From contig NZ_BCFL01000019.1 of the NCBI RefSeq assembly GCF_002217755.1, forward strand, positions 310,001 through 374,000: 64,000 bases of DNA, in the 5' to 3' direction. Shown in pieces: positions 1 to 8,186 of the stretch. Below the pieces are notes generated by a model. The model had not been told where the DNA came from. It saw nothing but the letters and a program-made list of their open reading frames with translations, and did no database searches. Every line of letters begins with the position of its first letter. The first letter of the stretch is position 1. The translations under genes and the position numbers were made by a program. This DNA is from Streptomyces hyaluromycini (GTDB lineage: Bacteria; Actinomycetota; Actinomycetes; Streptomycetales; Streptomycetaceae).

Positions 1-1
1 C

Positions 2-463
2 CGGCCCGACCCCACGGAGGTGGGGCGGGCCAGAAGGTGGGCCCGCTCGCGCCTCGCCGGGGCCGGTATAGCGGCGGACGAGCCGCTGGCCGAGACGCTG
101 ATCCTGCTCGTCTCCGAGCTGGTCACCAACGCCGTGGTGCACACCGGCTGTCCGGCCGTACTGCGGCTCTCCCTGCCGGGCACGGACCGCGGGGGCGCCG
201 ACGAGTCGGTCACCGTACGGCTGGAGGTGGCCGACGCCAGCGACCGCGCGCCCGTGCCGCGGTGCGCCGACGGCGACGCGACCGGCGGCCGCGGCCTCGC
301 CCTCGTCGACGGGCTCGCCGACCGCTGGGGCTGGAGCCCCGAAGGCGCCGGCAAGCGCATCTGGTGCGAACTCGACCGGTGTTCGCAGCCCCGGCAGGGC
401 GCGGCGGTCGCGTACGGGGGCGGACTGGCCTCGTACGAAGGGCTGGCCTTCGAGGCGGTGTGA
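2..463 (+). CDS. RsbW-like ATP-binding regulator (5' end cut by window)
   Basis: Histidine-kinase-type ATPase of the anti-sigma factor family common in Streptomyces, where members bind and restrain sigma factors or their antagonists. The N-box is visible as SELVTNAVVHTG and the G1 region as GGRGLALVDGLADRWGW, followed by a short variable tail. The frame is open to base 2 and the GTG at 20 lies inside a normal family N-terminus (PTEVGRARRWARSRL), so the true start is probably left of the window. No partner sigma or anti-anti-sigma gene is visible here. Family assignment is secure; the specific target is unknown. Confidence 0.82.
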   Translation, partial: RPDPTEVGRARRWARSRLAGAGIAADEPLAETLILLVSELVTNAVVHTGCPAVLRLSLPGTDRGGADESVTVRLEVADASDRAPVPRCADGDATGGRGLALVDGLADRWGWSPEGAGKRIWCELDRCSQPRQGAAVAYGGGLASYEGLAFEAV

Positions 464-730
464 TCCCGGTGCGCGGCCATGCGCCGGGGGTTGCATCCGT
501 GCGCGCCCATGGCGAACCGGGGCATAAGTCGTAAAACCCCGTACGGGTGTTGACGCCTTGTGACCGTTTGCTCACGCTTGAGGTCTGCGATTCGCCGCGA
601 GGGGACGGCGAGGGTCTGGGTGACGGACGCCCTCGTCGAGTGTGGGTCGAGCCGGATGGCGGCGCGCGGGACCGGGCTCGGGGCGGGCCGGTGCGCGTGG
701 TCGTCCGGATGCAGGGGGAATGGGGGAGGG

Positions 731-762
731 CCGGTGTCACGCCGCCTCGGGCGTGACACCGG
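731..762 (-). terminator. Strong hairpin downstream of the cyclase gene
   Basis: Perfect 13-bp stem (731-743 paired with 750-762) with a 6-nt loop, 24 bp past the stop of the leftward cyclase gene. It can serve both strands. The rest of the 464-786 gap holds no convincing gene. Confidence 0.7.
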
Positions 763-786
763 CTTTCGACAGGCGGCGGGCGGTGC

Positions 787-1722
787 TCACAGGACGGCCA
801 CCGGGGCGACCGGAGTGCCCGTGGCCCCGACGAACGGCTCGGGCATCGCCGACAGCAGGAACGCGTACCGGCCGGTTTCTCCACAGGCTGTGGACAACTC
901 TTCGAGATTCCAGTTCTGGCCCTGCAGCATCCCCATCTCGACCAGGTCCAGGGCGTGCACGGGCAGCCACAGGTCCTCGATCTCGGGCGGGAAGATCTCG
1001 AACGTGAGGGTGTCGTTGGCGACCGCGGCCACGTCGCGCGCGTGGAACCACTCCGGGGTGTGCACCGAGAGACCCGGCGACGGGTAGCCGTACCCGTGCT
1101 TGTCCCCGGCCAGGTACACCTGCACCTGCCCGGTCCTTACGAGGACGATGTCGCCGCTGCGGACGGTCGTCCCGGCGAACTCCTCGGCCGCGTCCAGGTC
1201 CTCCGGAGTGACCGCGTGCCCGCCCGCCAGCCGGTCCACGCCACGCGCGCGTGCCACGTCCAGGAGCACCCCGCGCGAGACGATGTGCCGCGCCTTGTCG
1301 ATCCCGCAGAACTCGGCACCGCCGTGCGCGGTGACGGTGTGCGCCGGGCGGCCGTTGTAGAGCTTCCCCGAGTGCGAGACATGGGTGAGCGCGTCCCAGT
1401 GGGTGCCCGCCTGCAGCCCCATGGTCACGGCGTCGTCGCTGCACGCCACGGTCCCCGGGCCGAAGAGCTCCTGGTTGATCTGCACCATGGCGTGCAGGGG
1501 GTTGACCCGCCCGGGGATCATCCCGGTCTGCACCCCGTCCTGCTGGAGCGGAAGGGCGAGGGGAACGCGGCGCCCGCTCCTGACGGCCGCCACAGCCTCC
1601 CGCACCACCTCGTCGGTGACCAGGTTCAGCGTGCCGATCTCGTCGTCGGCGCCCCAGCGCCCCCAGTTGTTGACGCGCTTGGCGATGTCGTGGAACGCGG
1701 GATGAAGCGCCGGCAGTGACAT
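787..1722 (-). CDS. Cyclase family (kynurenine formamidase-like) hydrolase
   Basis: 311-residue member of the metal-dependent cyclase/formamidase family (PF04199). The metal-binding signature appears as GTHWDALTHVSH near residue 100, and the C-terminal half has the usual DIVLVRTGQ strand. Members hydrolyse amides, esters or lactones, and many sit in aromatic or steroid-like catabolic clusters. The start is set at ATG 1722 because GGGGAGG lies 7 nt upstream; an in-frame ORF extends to 1752 without a ribosome site. It is divergent from the SDR at 1809 with two TGACG palindromes in between, which suggests shared repression. Substrate unknown. Confidence 0.8.
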   Translation of the reverse strand: MSLPALHPAFHDIAKRVNNWGRWGADDEIGTLNLVTDEVVREAVAAVRSGRRVPLALPLQQDGVQTGMIPGRVNPLHAMVQINQELFGPGTVACSDDAVTMGLQAGTHWDALTHVSHSGKLYNGRPAHTVTAHGGAEFCGIDKARHIVSRGVLLDVARARGVDRLAGGHAVTPEDLDAAEEFAGTTVRSGDIVLVRTGQVQVYLAGDKHGYGYPSPGLSVHTPEWFHARDVAAVANDTLTFEIFPPEIEDLWLPVHALDLVEMGMLQGQNWNLEELSTACGETGRYAFLLSAMPEPFVGATGTPVAPVAVL

Positions 1723-1755
1723 CTGGGTCCTCCCCAGGCCTTGTGTCCGCACATC

Positions 1756-1785
1756 TGACGGGTCATAAAATCTAACGGTCCGTCA
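1756..1785. promoter_or_regulatory. Operator pair of the TGACG-N3-CGTCA regulon
   Basis: Two 13-bp elements lie between divergent catabolic genes: TAACGGTCCGTCA at 1773-1785 (good) and TGACGGGTCATAA at 1756-1768 (degenerate). They match the palindrome found before other catabolic genes in this window, so both the cyclase and the SDR are probably controlled by the same repressor. Confidence 0.7.
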
Positions 1786-1808
1786 GAAACCGCGGGAAGG
1801 GGCCGGGC

Positions 1809-2723
1809 GTGGGGAACTTCTTGGCAGGCAAGGTCGTCGCCGTGACGGGTGCGGGGCGCGGTATCGGACGGGCGGTGGCGCTGGCGGCGGCGGCCGAGGG
1901 GGCGAAGGTCGTCGTCAACGACTACGGCGTCGCGGTCGACGGCGGATCGCCCACGAGCGAGGTCGCCCAGGCCGTCGTCAAGGAGATCGAGGCGGCGGGC
2001 GGGGACGCGGTCGCGGTCGCCGACGACATCTCCACGATGGCGGGCGGGCAGCGCGTCGTGGACGTGGCGCTGTCGGCGTACGGCCGGCTCGACGGGGTCG
2101 TGTGCGTGGCGGGGATCCTGCGCGAGCGGATGCTGTTCAACATGGCCGAGGAGGAGTGGGACCCGGTTCTCGCCACCCACCTCAAGGGCACGTTCACGGT
2201 GTTCCGGGCGGCGTCCGCGGTGATGCGGAAGCAGCGCGCCGGCACCCTCGTCGGCTTCACCAGCGGCAACCACCAGGGCTCGGTCTCGCAGGCCAACTAC
2301 AGCGCGGCCAAGGGCGGGATCATCTCGCTGGTGCGGAGCGCCGCGCTGGGCCTCAACAAGTACGGGGTGACCGCGAACGCGGTGGCGCCGGTGGCCCGGA
2401 CCCGGATGTCGGCGGGCGTGCCGACGGAACTGACGGAGATCGGCGAGCCGGAGGACGTGGCCGCGTTCGTGGTCTACCTGCTGTCCGACGCGGCGCGGGA
2501 CGCCGGGGTCACCGGGCAGGTCTACACGGTGGCCGGACCGAAGATCGCGGTGTGGGCCCAGCCGAGGGAGCTGCGGGCCGCGTACGCCGAAGGGGGCGCC
2601 TGGACGCCGGAGCGGATCGCTCAGGCGCTGCCGGGGAGCGTGGGGACGGATCCGATGCCGATGCTGGCGCGGCTGGCGGCGATGGAGGCGGCCGCGCGAG
2701 AAGGAAGCCGGCCGAACGCGTAA
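1809..2723 (+). CDS. SDR family NAD(P)-dependent dehydrogenase (MFE-2/HSD-like)
   Basis: 304-residue short-chain dehydrogenase. The cofactor loop GAGRGIGRAV starts near residue 16, the catalytic Ser is in FTSGNH and the Tyr/Lys pair is YSAAK. The VVVNDYG strand followed by an insertion resembles the (3R)-hydroxyacyl-CoA dehydrogenase part of peroxisomal multifunctional enzyme type 2, so oxidation of a hydroxyacyl-CoA is a fair inference. The GTG start at 1809 is preceded by GGGAAGGGG. The C-terminus (about residues 240-304) runs beyond a typical SDR. It opens a rightward run that continues with FadE and ADH after a 600-bp repeat-filled gap. Confidence 0.85.
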   Translation: MGNFLAGKVVAVTGAGRGIGRAVALAAAAEGAKVVVNDYGVAVDGGSPTSEVAQAVVKEIEAAGGDAVAVADDISTMAGGQRVVDVALSAYGRLDGVVCVAGILRERMLFNMAEEEWDPVLATHLKGTFTVFRAASAVMRKQRAGTLVGFTSGNHQGSVSQANYSAAKGGIISLVRSAALGLNKYGVTANAVAPVARTRMSAGVPTELTEIGEPEDVAAFVVYLLSDAARDAGVTGQVYTVAGPKIAVWAQPRELRAAYAEGGAWTPERIAQALPGSVGTDPMPMLARLAAMEAAAREGSRPNA

Positions 2724-2810
2724 GGGGGGTGGGCCGCGTGTGCTCCGGCGACCGCGGAGGGGTGAGGGCCGGGCGCCTGCCCGCCGTGGCGGGGGCGGGC
2801 GGCGCGCGAC

Positions 2811-3182
2811 TGCGGCGCCGTCGTGGCTGGTCGCGCAGTTCCCCGCGCCCCCAGGGGGTGTGCTCGCGGGCGTTGTGTTCGCGCGCTTGTGCGGGACGCG
2901 GGCTGTGGGCGAGTGCGGCGCCGTCGTGGCTGGTCGCGCAGTTCCCCGCGCCCCCAGGGGGTGTGCTCGCGGGCGTTGTGTTCGCGCGCTTGTGCGGGAC
3001 GCGGGCTGTGGGCGAGTGGCTGTGGGCGAGTGCTGCGCCGTCGTGGCTGGTCGCGCAGTTCCCCGCGCCCCCAGGGGGTGTACTCGCGGGCGTTGTGTTC
3101 GCGCGCTCTTGCGGGACGTGGGCTGTGGGCGAGTGCGGCGCCGTCGTGGTCGCTCGCGCAGTTCCCCGCGCCCCTGGGGGGT
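2811..3182. repeat. 103-bp tandem repeat array (three copies plus a partial fourth)
   Basis: Units begin with TGC(G/T)GCGCCGTCGTGG at 2811, 2914, 3031 and 3134. Spacings are 103, 117 and 103 bp; the 117-bp unit carries a 14-bp internal duplication of TGGCTGTGGGCGAG-type sequence. Copies are nearly identical and the fourth stops after about 49 bp. Each contains the dispersed core GTCGCGCAGTTCCCCGCG found elsewhere in the window. The array fills most of the 2724-3319 gap; open frames across it are by-products of composition. Confidence 0.9.
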
Positions 3183-3319
3183 GCGGCTGCCGGCGTTCGG
3201 AGGTCTCGCCCTCTCCTGTCGGCCCCTCTCTTCTCTCCGCCGCGACGGTGATCGGCCACTACGGCGGTTGCCGGTGGTTTTCGTACGGACCTAGCCCCGA
3301 CGCATCTCTGGAGGTCACC

Positions 3320-4474
3320 GTGGAGTTCGGCTTTGCGCCGGAGGATGAGGAGTTTCGCCGGGAAGTCCGGGGCTGGCTCGACGCGCACGTCAAAAGCGAT
3401 GTGGACCGGCGCAGTTGGGAGCGCACGCTCGGGGCCGCCGGGTGGATCGGGATCGGGTGGGCGGAGGGCGGGTACGGGAACCGGACCGCGACGCTCACCC
3501 AGCAGGTCGCCTGGGCCGAGGAGTACGCCCGGTCGGCGGCGCCGCCGCGGTCCGGGCACATCGGGGAGAACCTGCTCGCCCCGACACTCATCGCGCACGG
3601 CAGCAGTGAGCAGAAGGCGCGTTTTCTGCCGGCCGTCGCCGCCGGGGAAGAGCTGTGGTGCCAGGGGTACAGCGAGCCCGGCGCGGGGTCCGATCTGGCC
3701 GGCGTGCGGACCGCGGCCGTACGGGAGGCGGACGGGTATCGGGTCTCCGGGCAGAAGATCTGGACGTCGCTCGCCCACGAGGCCGACTGGTGTTTCGTGC
3801 TGGCGCGGACCGAGGCGGGCTCGCGGCGGCATCACGGGCTGAGTTTCCTGCTGGTGCCGATGGACCAGCCGGGCCGTATCGAGGTCCGCCCCATCCGGCA
3901 GATGACCGGCACCAGCGACTTCAACGAGGTCTTCTTCGACGGGGCGTACGCGCGCGCGGAGCATGTCGTCGGCGGCGAGGGCAACGGCTGGCGCGTCGCG
4001 ATGAGCCTGCTCGGGTTCGAGCGCGGGGTGTCCACGCTCGCCCAGCAGATCGGGTTCGCCGAGGAGTTGGGGCGGGTGGTGCGGGACGCCGTACAGAGCG
4101 GGGCCGTCGACGATCCCGTCGTACGGGAGCGGCTGGTGCGGCAGTGGGCCGAGTTGCGGGTGATGCGGTGGAACGCCCTGCGGACGCTGGGGAATTCGGC
4201 CGTGGAGCCCGGCGCGCCCAGTGTGGCCAAGCTGCTGTGGGGCGGCTGGCACCAGCGGCTCGGAGAGCTCGCCGTGCTGGTGCGGGGCGCGGCCGCGAGC
4301 GTCGGCCCGGCCGGCTGGTCGGCCGCCGCGCCGTACGAACTGGACGCCGCCCAGCACCTGTTCCTCTTCTCCCGGGCCGACACCATCTACGGCGGCTCGG
4401 ACCAGATCCAGCGCACGATCATCGCCGAGCGGGTGCTCGGTCTGCCGAGGGAACCGAAGGGGGTCGAGTCGTGA
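3320..4474 (+). CDS. Acyl-CoA dehydrogenase (FadE family)
   Basis: 384-residue flavoprotein that would introduce an alpha,beta double bond into an acyl-CoA. The flavin/substrate motif reads WCQGYSEPGAGSDLAG (about residues 112-127), followed by GQKIWTSLAHEADW; the C-terminal cofactor segment is TIYGGSDQIQRTIIAERVLGLPR. The YGGSDQIQR region is typical of the steroid/bile-acid FadE group. The GTG start at 3320 has TGGAGG 5 nt upstream; the longer frame running left is only repeat DNA. The stop overlaps the next ATG (ATGA), so it is translationally coupled to the ADH. No TGACG operator is seen directly upstream. Confidence 0.9.
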   Translation: MEFGFAPEDEEFRREVRGWLDAHVKSDVDRRSWERTLGAAGWIGIGWAEGGYGNRTATLTQQVAWAEEYARSAAPPRSGHIGENLLAPTLIAHGSSEQKARFLPAVAAGEELWCQGYSEPGAGSDLAGVRTAAVREADGYRVSGQKIWTSLAHEADWCFVLARTEAGSRRHHGLSFLLVPMDQPGRIEVRPIRQMTGTSDFNEVFFDGAYARAEHVVGGEGNGWRVAMSLLGFERGVSTLAQQIGFAEELGRVVRDAVQSGAVDDPVVRERLVRQWAELRVMRWNALRTLGNSAVEPGAPSVAKLLWGGWHQRLGELAVLVRGAAASVGPAGWSAAAPYELDAAQHLFLFSRADTIYGGSDQIQRTIIAERVLGLPREPKGVES

Positions 4475-5523
4475 TGCGCGGTGTCGTGTTCGACGGAAAG
4501 CAGGTGCAGGTCGTCGACGATCTGGATGTGCGGGAGCCGGGGCCCGGGGAGGTACTGGTCGCGGTGTCGGCGGCCGGGTTGTGTCACAGCGATCTGTCGG
4601 TGGTGGACGGGACCATACCCTTCCCTGTTCCTGTGGTGCTCGGGCATGAGGGTGCGGGTGTGGTGGAGGCGGTCGGTGTGGGCGTCAGCCATGTGGCGCC
4701 GGGGGACCATGTGGCCCTGTCCACGCTCGCCAACTGCGGTGCCTGCGCCGACTGTGACCGGGGCCGGCCCACCATGTGCCGCAAGGCCATAGGGCGCCCG
4801 CAGAAGCCGTTCACGCGCGGCGGCCAGGCCGTGTACCAGTTCGCGTGCAACTCGGCCTTCGCGGAACGCACGGTCGTCAAGGCCGTGCAGGCGGTACGGA
4901 TCCCGAAGGACATCCCGCTGACGTCGGCCGCCCTCATCGGCTGCGGGGTGCTGACCGGTGTGGGCGCCGTACTGAACCGGGCCCGCGTCGACCGCGGTGA
5001 CACGGTGCTGGTCATCGGCACCGGCGGAATCGGTCTGAACGTCATCCAGGGCGCGCGGATCGCGGGCGCGCTGCGGATCGTGGCCGTGGACGCCAACCCG
5101 GCCAAGGAGGAGGCGGCCCGGCAGTTCGGCGCGACGGACTTCCTGACCTCGGCGGAGGGCGTGAAGGACCTGCTGCCGACCGGGGTGGACCACGCCTTCG
5201 AGTGCGTCGGCCGGGTCGAGCTGGTCCGGCAGGCCGTCGACCTCCTCGACCGGCACGGCCAGGCCGTCCTCCTCGGCATGCCCGCCCCCACCGCCGAGGC
5301 GTCCTTCGCCGTCGCCTCCATGTTCCTCGACAAGTCCATCCTGGGGTGCCGCTACGGCTCCTCACGGCCGCAGCACGACATCGCCCTCTATGCCGAGCTG
5401 TACCGCCAGGGGAGCCTGCTGCTCGACGAGTTGGTGACCGAGACGTACCCCGTGGAGGACTTCGAGAAGGCCCGCGCCGACGCGGAGGCGGGGCGGGTGG
5501 CCCGGGGGGTGCTCACCTTCTAG
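4474..5523 (+). CDS. Zinc-dependent medium-chain alcohol dehydrogenase
   Basis: 349-residue MDR alcohol dehydrogenase. Catalytic zinc ligands are in GLCHSD (Cys near residue 37) and GHEGAGVVEAVG; the structural zinc lobe is CGACADCDRGRPTMC. The NAD site reads IGTGGIGLNVIQGA. Size and pattern fit class III-like aryl or terpene alcohol dehydrogenases. The start overlaps the FadE stop by one base. It ends convergent with the GlxA-type regulator: their stop codons share the CTAG at 5520-5523. Probably oxidises an alcohol intermediate of the same catabolic route; substrate unknown. Confidence 0.88.
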   Translation: MRGVVFDGKQVQVVDDLDVREPGPGEVLVAVSAAGLCHSDLSVVDGTIPFPVPVVLGHEGAGVVEAVGVGVSHVAPGDHVALSTLANCGACADCDRGRPTMCRKAIGRPQKPFTRGGQAVYQFACNSAFAERTVVKAVQAVRIPKDIPLTSAALIGCGVLTGVGAVLNRARVDRGDTVLVIGTGGIGLNVIQGARIAGALRIVAVDANPAKEEAARQFGATDFLTSAEGVKDLLPTGVDHAFECVGRVELVRQAVDLLDRHGQAVLLGMPAPTAEASFAVASMFLDKSILGCRYGSSRPQHDIALYAELYRQGSLLLDELVTETYPVEDFEKARADAEAGRVARGVLTF

Positions 5524-6554
5524 GGGGCGCCGGTACTGCTCTGTTCCTGCCCCGTCGTGGGTGCCTCGGCGCCGGCCCGGAAGGTGCGGCGGTAGGCGGT
5601 CGGGGTGACACCGAGGGCCGTCTGCAGGTGCTGGCGCATCGACTGGGCCGTGCCGAAGCCGGCGTCCCGGGCCACCTGGTCGACGGAGAGGTCGGTGGAC
5701 TCCAGGAGGTGGCGGGCGCGTTCGACGCGCTGCTGGGTGAGCCACTGGCCGGGGCTGATGCCGGTCTCCTCGCGGAAGCGGCGCGTGAAGGTCCGTACCG
5801 ACATGGCCTCCTGCTCGGCCATGTCGCGCAGCTGGATGGACTCGTGGAGGCGGCCCAGGGCCCAGGCGCGGGCCGCGGTGGTCGTGGCCACCTGGGGGTC
5901 GGGGACCGGGCGGTGGATGTACTGGGCCTGGCCGCCGTCCCGGTGCGGGGGGACGACGGTGCGGCGGGCCACCTCGTTGGCGACGGCCGTGCCGTGGTCG
6001 CGGCGGACCATGTGCAGGCACAGGTCGATGCCGGCGGCCACCCCGGCGGAGGTCAGCACGTCACCGTCGTCGATGAACAGGACGTCCGCGTCCACCTCGA
6101 TCTGCGGGAAGAGCCGCTGGAGGTGGTCGGCCTCGGCCCAGTGCGTGGTCGCCGGGCGGCCGTCCAGGTAGCCGGCGGCGGCCAGGACGTAGACGCCCGT
6201 GCAGATGGAGGCGAGCCGGGTGCCGGGGCGGATGTGGGCGAGGGCGGCGGCCAGCTCGGGGGTCAGGACACCCTGCTCGAAGACCGGGCCCAGCTCGTAC
6301 GACGCCGGGATGATCACGGTGTCGGCGGTGGCCAGGGTCTCCGGGCCGTTGGGCACGTGGACCGCGAAGTCGGCGTCGGTCTCGACCGGCCCGGGCGGGC
6401 GGACCGAGCAGGTCGCGACCTCGTAGAGATGGCGGCCCAGGGCGTCCTTGGGGCGGCCGAAGATGCGGTGCGGGATGCCCAGCTCGAAGGGGAGCAGGCC
6501 GTCGAGGGCGAGGACGACGACGCGGTGCGGGCGGAAGCCGGGGTCACTGCTCAT
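5520..6554 (-). CDS. GlxA-type transcriptional regulator (DJ-1/PfpI domain + AraC HTH)
   Basis: 344 residues in two parts. An N-terminal DJ-1/PfpI-like domain (about 10-185) contains ASICTGVYVLAAAGYLDG, where the Cys sits at the usual nucleophile elbow. A C-terminal AraC/XylS double helix-turn-helix (about 215-325) contains MSVRTFTRRFREETG and QVARDAGFGTAQSMRQHL. Regulators of this design usually act locally. It is divergent from the MFS gene at 6626, so control of the transporter is the simplest inference. ATG start at 6554; ligand unknown. Confidence 0.9.
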   Translation of the reverse strand: MSSDPGFRPHRVVVLALDGLLPFELGIPHRIFGRPKDALGRHLYEVATCSVRPPGPVETDADFAVHVPNGPETLATADTVIIPASYELGPVFEQGVLTPELAAALAHIRPGTRLASICTGVYVLAAAGYLDGRPATTHWAEADHLQRLFPQIEVDADVLFIDDGDVLTSAGVAAGIDLCLHMVRRDHGTAVANEVARRTVVPPHRDGGQAQYIHRPVPDPQVATTTAARAWALGRLHESIQLRDMAEQEAMSVRTFTRRFREETGISPGQWLTQQRVERARHLLESTDLSVDQVARDAGFGTAQSMRQHLQTALGVTPTAYRRTFRAGAEAPTTGQEQSSTGAP

Positions 6555-6625
6555 GGCCCGATCCTAGTGAATGCTGTCCTCCGGGCCACTCGATGGAGCG
6601 AGGCCGTCGGCCGGATATTTATGGC

Positions 6626-8014
6626 GTGACCCAGACAAGCGAAGCCGCAGCCGCCCCCGCCGAGGACTCGAAGGGCTCGAAGGGCTCGAAGGGCTCGAAG
6701 GGCTCGAAGGACTCGAAGGACTCGAAGCCGACCCGCTCACCGCGCATCCACCGTGCCTGGTTCGTCGCCGCCGTCACCTTCGTCACGATCATCGGCGCGG
6801 CCGCCTTCCGCTCCCTACCCGGCCTGCTCATCGACCCCCTGCACGCGGAGTTCGGCTGGTCGCGCGGCACGATCGGCGCGGCCGTCTCCGTCAACCTCGC
6901 GCTGTACGGGCTCACCGCGCCCTTCGCGGCCGCGCTGATGGACCGCTTCGGCATACGCCGGGTGGTGGCCGTCGCCCTGACCGTCATCGCGCTCGGCTCG
7001 GGTCTGACCGTGTGGATGACGGCGGCCTGGCAGCTGATGCTCTGCTGGGGCCTGCTGGTCGGCCTCGGGTCCGGCTCGATGGCCCTCGCCTTCGCCGCCA
7101 CGGTCACCAACCGCTGGTTCACCACCCGGCGCGGACTGGTCAGCGGCATCCTCACCGCCGCCTCCGCCTCGGGCCAGCTGATCTTCCTGCCGCTGCTCTC
7201 CTGGATGGTCGAGACGTACGACTGGCGCCCGGCCGCCGTCACCGTCGCCCTCGCCGCCCTCGCGGTCGTCCCCTTCGTGTGGCTGCTGCTGCGCGACCAC
7301 CCGGCCGACGTGGGCCAGAAGCCCTACGGCGCGACCGAGTTCGTACCGAAGCCTGCGCCGGTCACCGGGGCGGCCCGCAGGACCCTCGGAGTGCTGTCCT
7401 CCGCCGTCCGCACCGGTCCCTTCTGGCTGCTCGCCGGCACCTTCGCGATCTGCGGGGCCTCCACCAACGGCCTGGTCCAGACCCACTTCGTGCCCGCCGC
7501 CCACGACCACGGCCTGCCGGTCACGACGGCGGCCTCGCTGCTCGCGGTGATCGGCGTCTTCGACGTCGTCGGCACGATCGCCTCCGGCTGGTTCACCGAC
7601 CGCTTCGAACCGCGCCGCCTGCTCGCCGTCTACTACGCCCTGCGCGGCATCTCCCTGCTGTTCCTGCCGATGCTCCTTGGACCGTCGGTCCACCCCTCGA
7701 TGATCTTCTTCATCATCTTCTACGGCCTCGACTGGGTCGCCACCGTCCCGCCCACCCTGGCCCTGTGCCGGGAGCGGTACGGCGACGACAGCGCCATCGT
7801 CTTCGGCTGGGTCCTCGCCTCCCACCAGATCGGCGCGGCCCTCGTCGCCTACCTCGGCGGCGTCGCCCGCGACGCCTTCGGCACCTACGACATGGTCTGG
7901 TACGCCTCCGGCACCCTGTGCGCGGCGGCGGCCCTGATGGCCCTGCTGATCCGCCGCCGGCCGCTGACCCCCGTGGGAGACCCGGCGGTCGTGGGCGGGC
8001 CCCTCCCGGCCTAG
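6626..8014 (+). CDS. MFS transporter (oxalate/formate or monocarboxylate type)
   Basis: 462-residue major facilitator with about 12 hydrophobic segments and the inter-helix signature MDRFGIRRVV after the second segment. The overall pattern (single domain, GLLIDPLHAEFGWSRGTIGAAVS) matches the monocarboxylate/oxalate-formate antiporter-like branch. A hydrophilic N-terminus carries seven (D/G)SK tripeptides encoded by a 9-bp tandem repeat. The start is uncertain: GTG 6626 sits about 5 nt after a TATTTAT box and has no ribosome site, suggesting a leaderless message; ATG 6593 is the alternative. Divergent from a GlxA-type regulator. Its stop codon lies inside the inverted-repeat element at 8008. 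Confidence 0.85.
   Translation: MTQTSEAAAAPAEDSKGSKGSKGSKGSKDSKDSKPTRSPRIHRAWFVAAVTFVTIIGAAAFRSLPGLLIDPLHAEFGWSRGTIGAAVSVNLALYGLTAPFAAALMDRFGIRRVVAVALTVIALGSGLTVWMTAAWQLMLCWGLLVGLGSGSMALAFAATVTNRWFTTRRGLVSGILTAASASGQLIFLPLLSWMVETYDWRPAAVTVALAALAVVPFVWLLLRDHPADVGQKPYGATEFVPKPAPVTGAARRTLGVLSSAVRTGPFWLLAGTFAICGASTNGLVQTHFVPAAHDHGLPVTTAASLLAVIGVFDVVGTIASGWFTDRFEPRRLLAVYYALRGISLLFLPMLLGPSVHPSMIFFIIFYGLDWVATVPPTLALCRERYGDDSAIVFGWVLASHQIGAALVAYLGGVARDAFGTYDMVWYASGTLCAAAALMALLIRRRPLTPVGDPAVVGGPLPA
6665..6727 (+). repeat. 9-bp in-frame tandem repeat (7 units) in the MFS N-terminus
   Basis: Seven units of G(A/G)CTCGAAG encode DSK-GSK-GSK-GSK-GSK-DSK-DSK. Unit length is a multiple of three, so slippage would change the length of the cytoplasmic tail without breaking the frame. 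Confidence 0.93.
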
Positions 8015-8186
8015 GGCCTGTCTGACAATTCCCGTCTGCCTCGCGACGCCATGCACGCACTCTCGCCGCACCGGGCGCAGACCCAAGTACGTCCAGGGCC
8101 TACGCCCGGCACGCCGAGAGCACGCACCTGACGCCGCGAGGCCGCCCTCCGGGCGACGACGGGAATGGTCAGACAGGCCCTAGGCC
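8008..8186. mobile_element. MITE-like palindromic element with 29-bp terminal inverted repeats
   Basis: The outer arms 8008-8036 and 8158-8186 are inverted repeats differing at one position (GGCCTAGGGCCTGTCTGAC, A or C, then ATTCCCGTC). Inside, GCCTCGCG at 8038-8045 pairs with CGCGAGGC at 8135-8142, so nearly the whole 179 bp could fold back. It carries no ORF. The TAG within each arm is the stop codon of the flanking gene: MFS from the left (8012-8014) and the ATPase from the right (8180-8182 on the other strand). It may also act as a bidirectional terminator. Confidence 0.75.

Noticed and set aside
2102..4474. 790-codon open frame running through the repeat array into fadE
   Set aside because: Only the part from GTG 3320 is protein-like; the rest is repeat DNA kept open by high GC.
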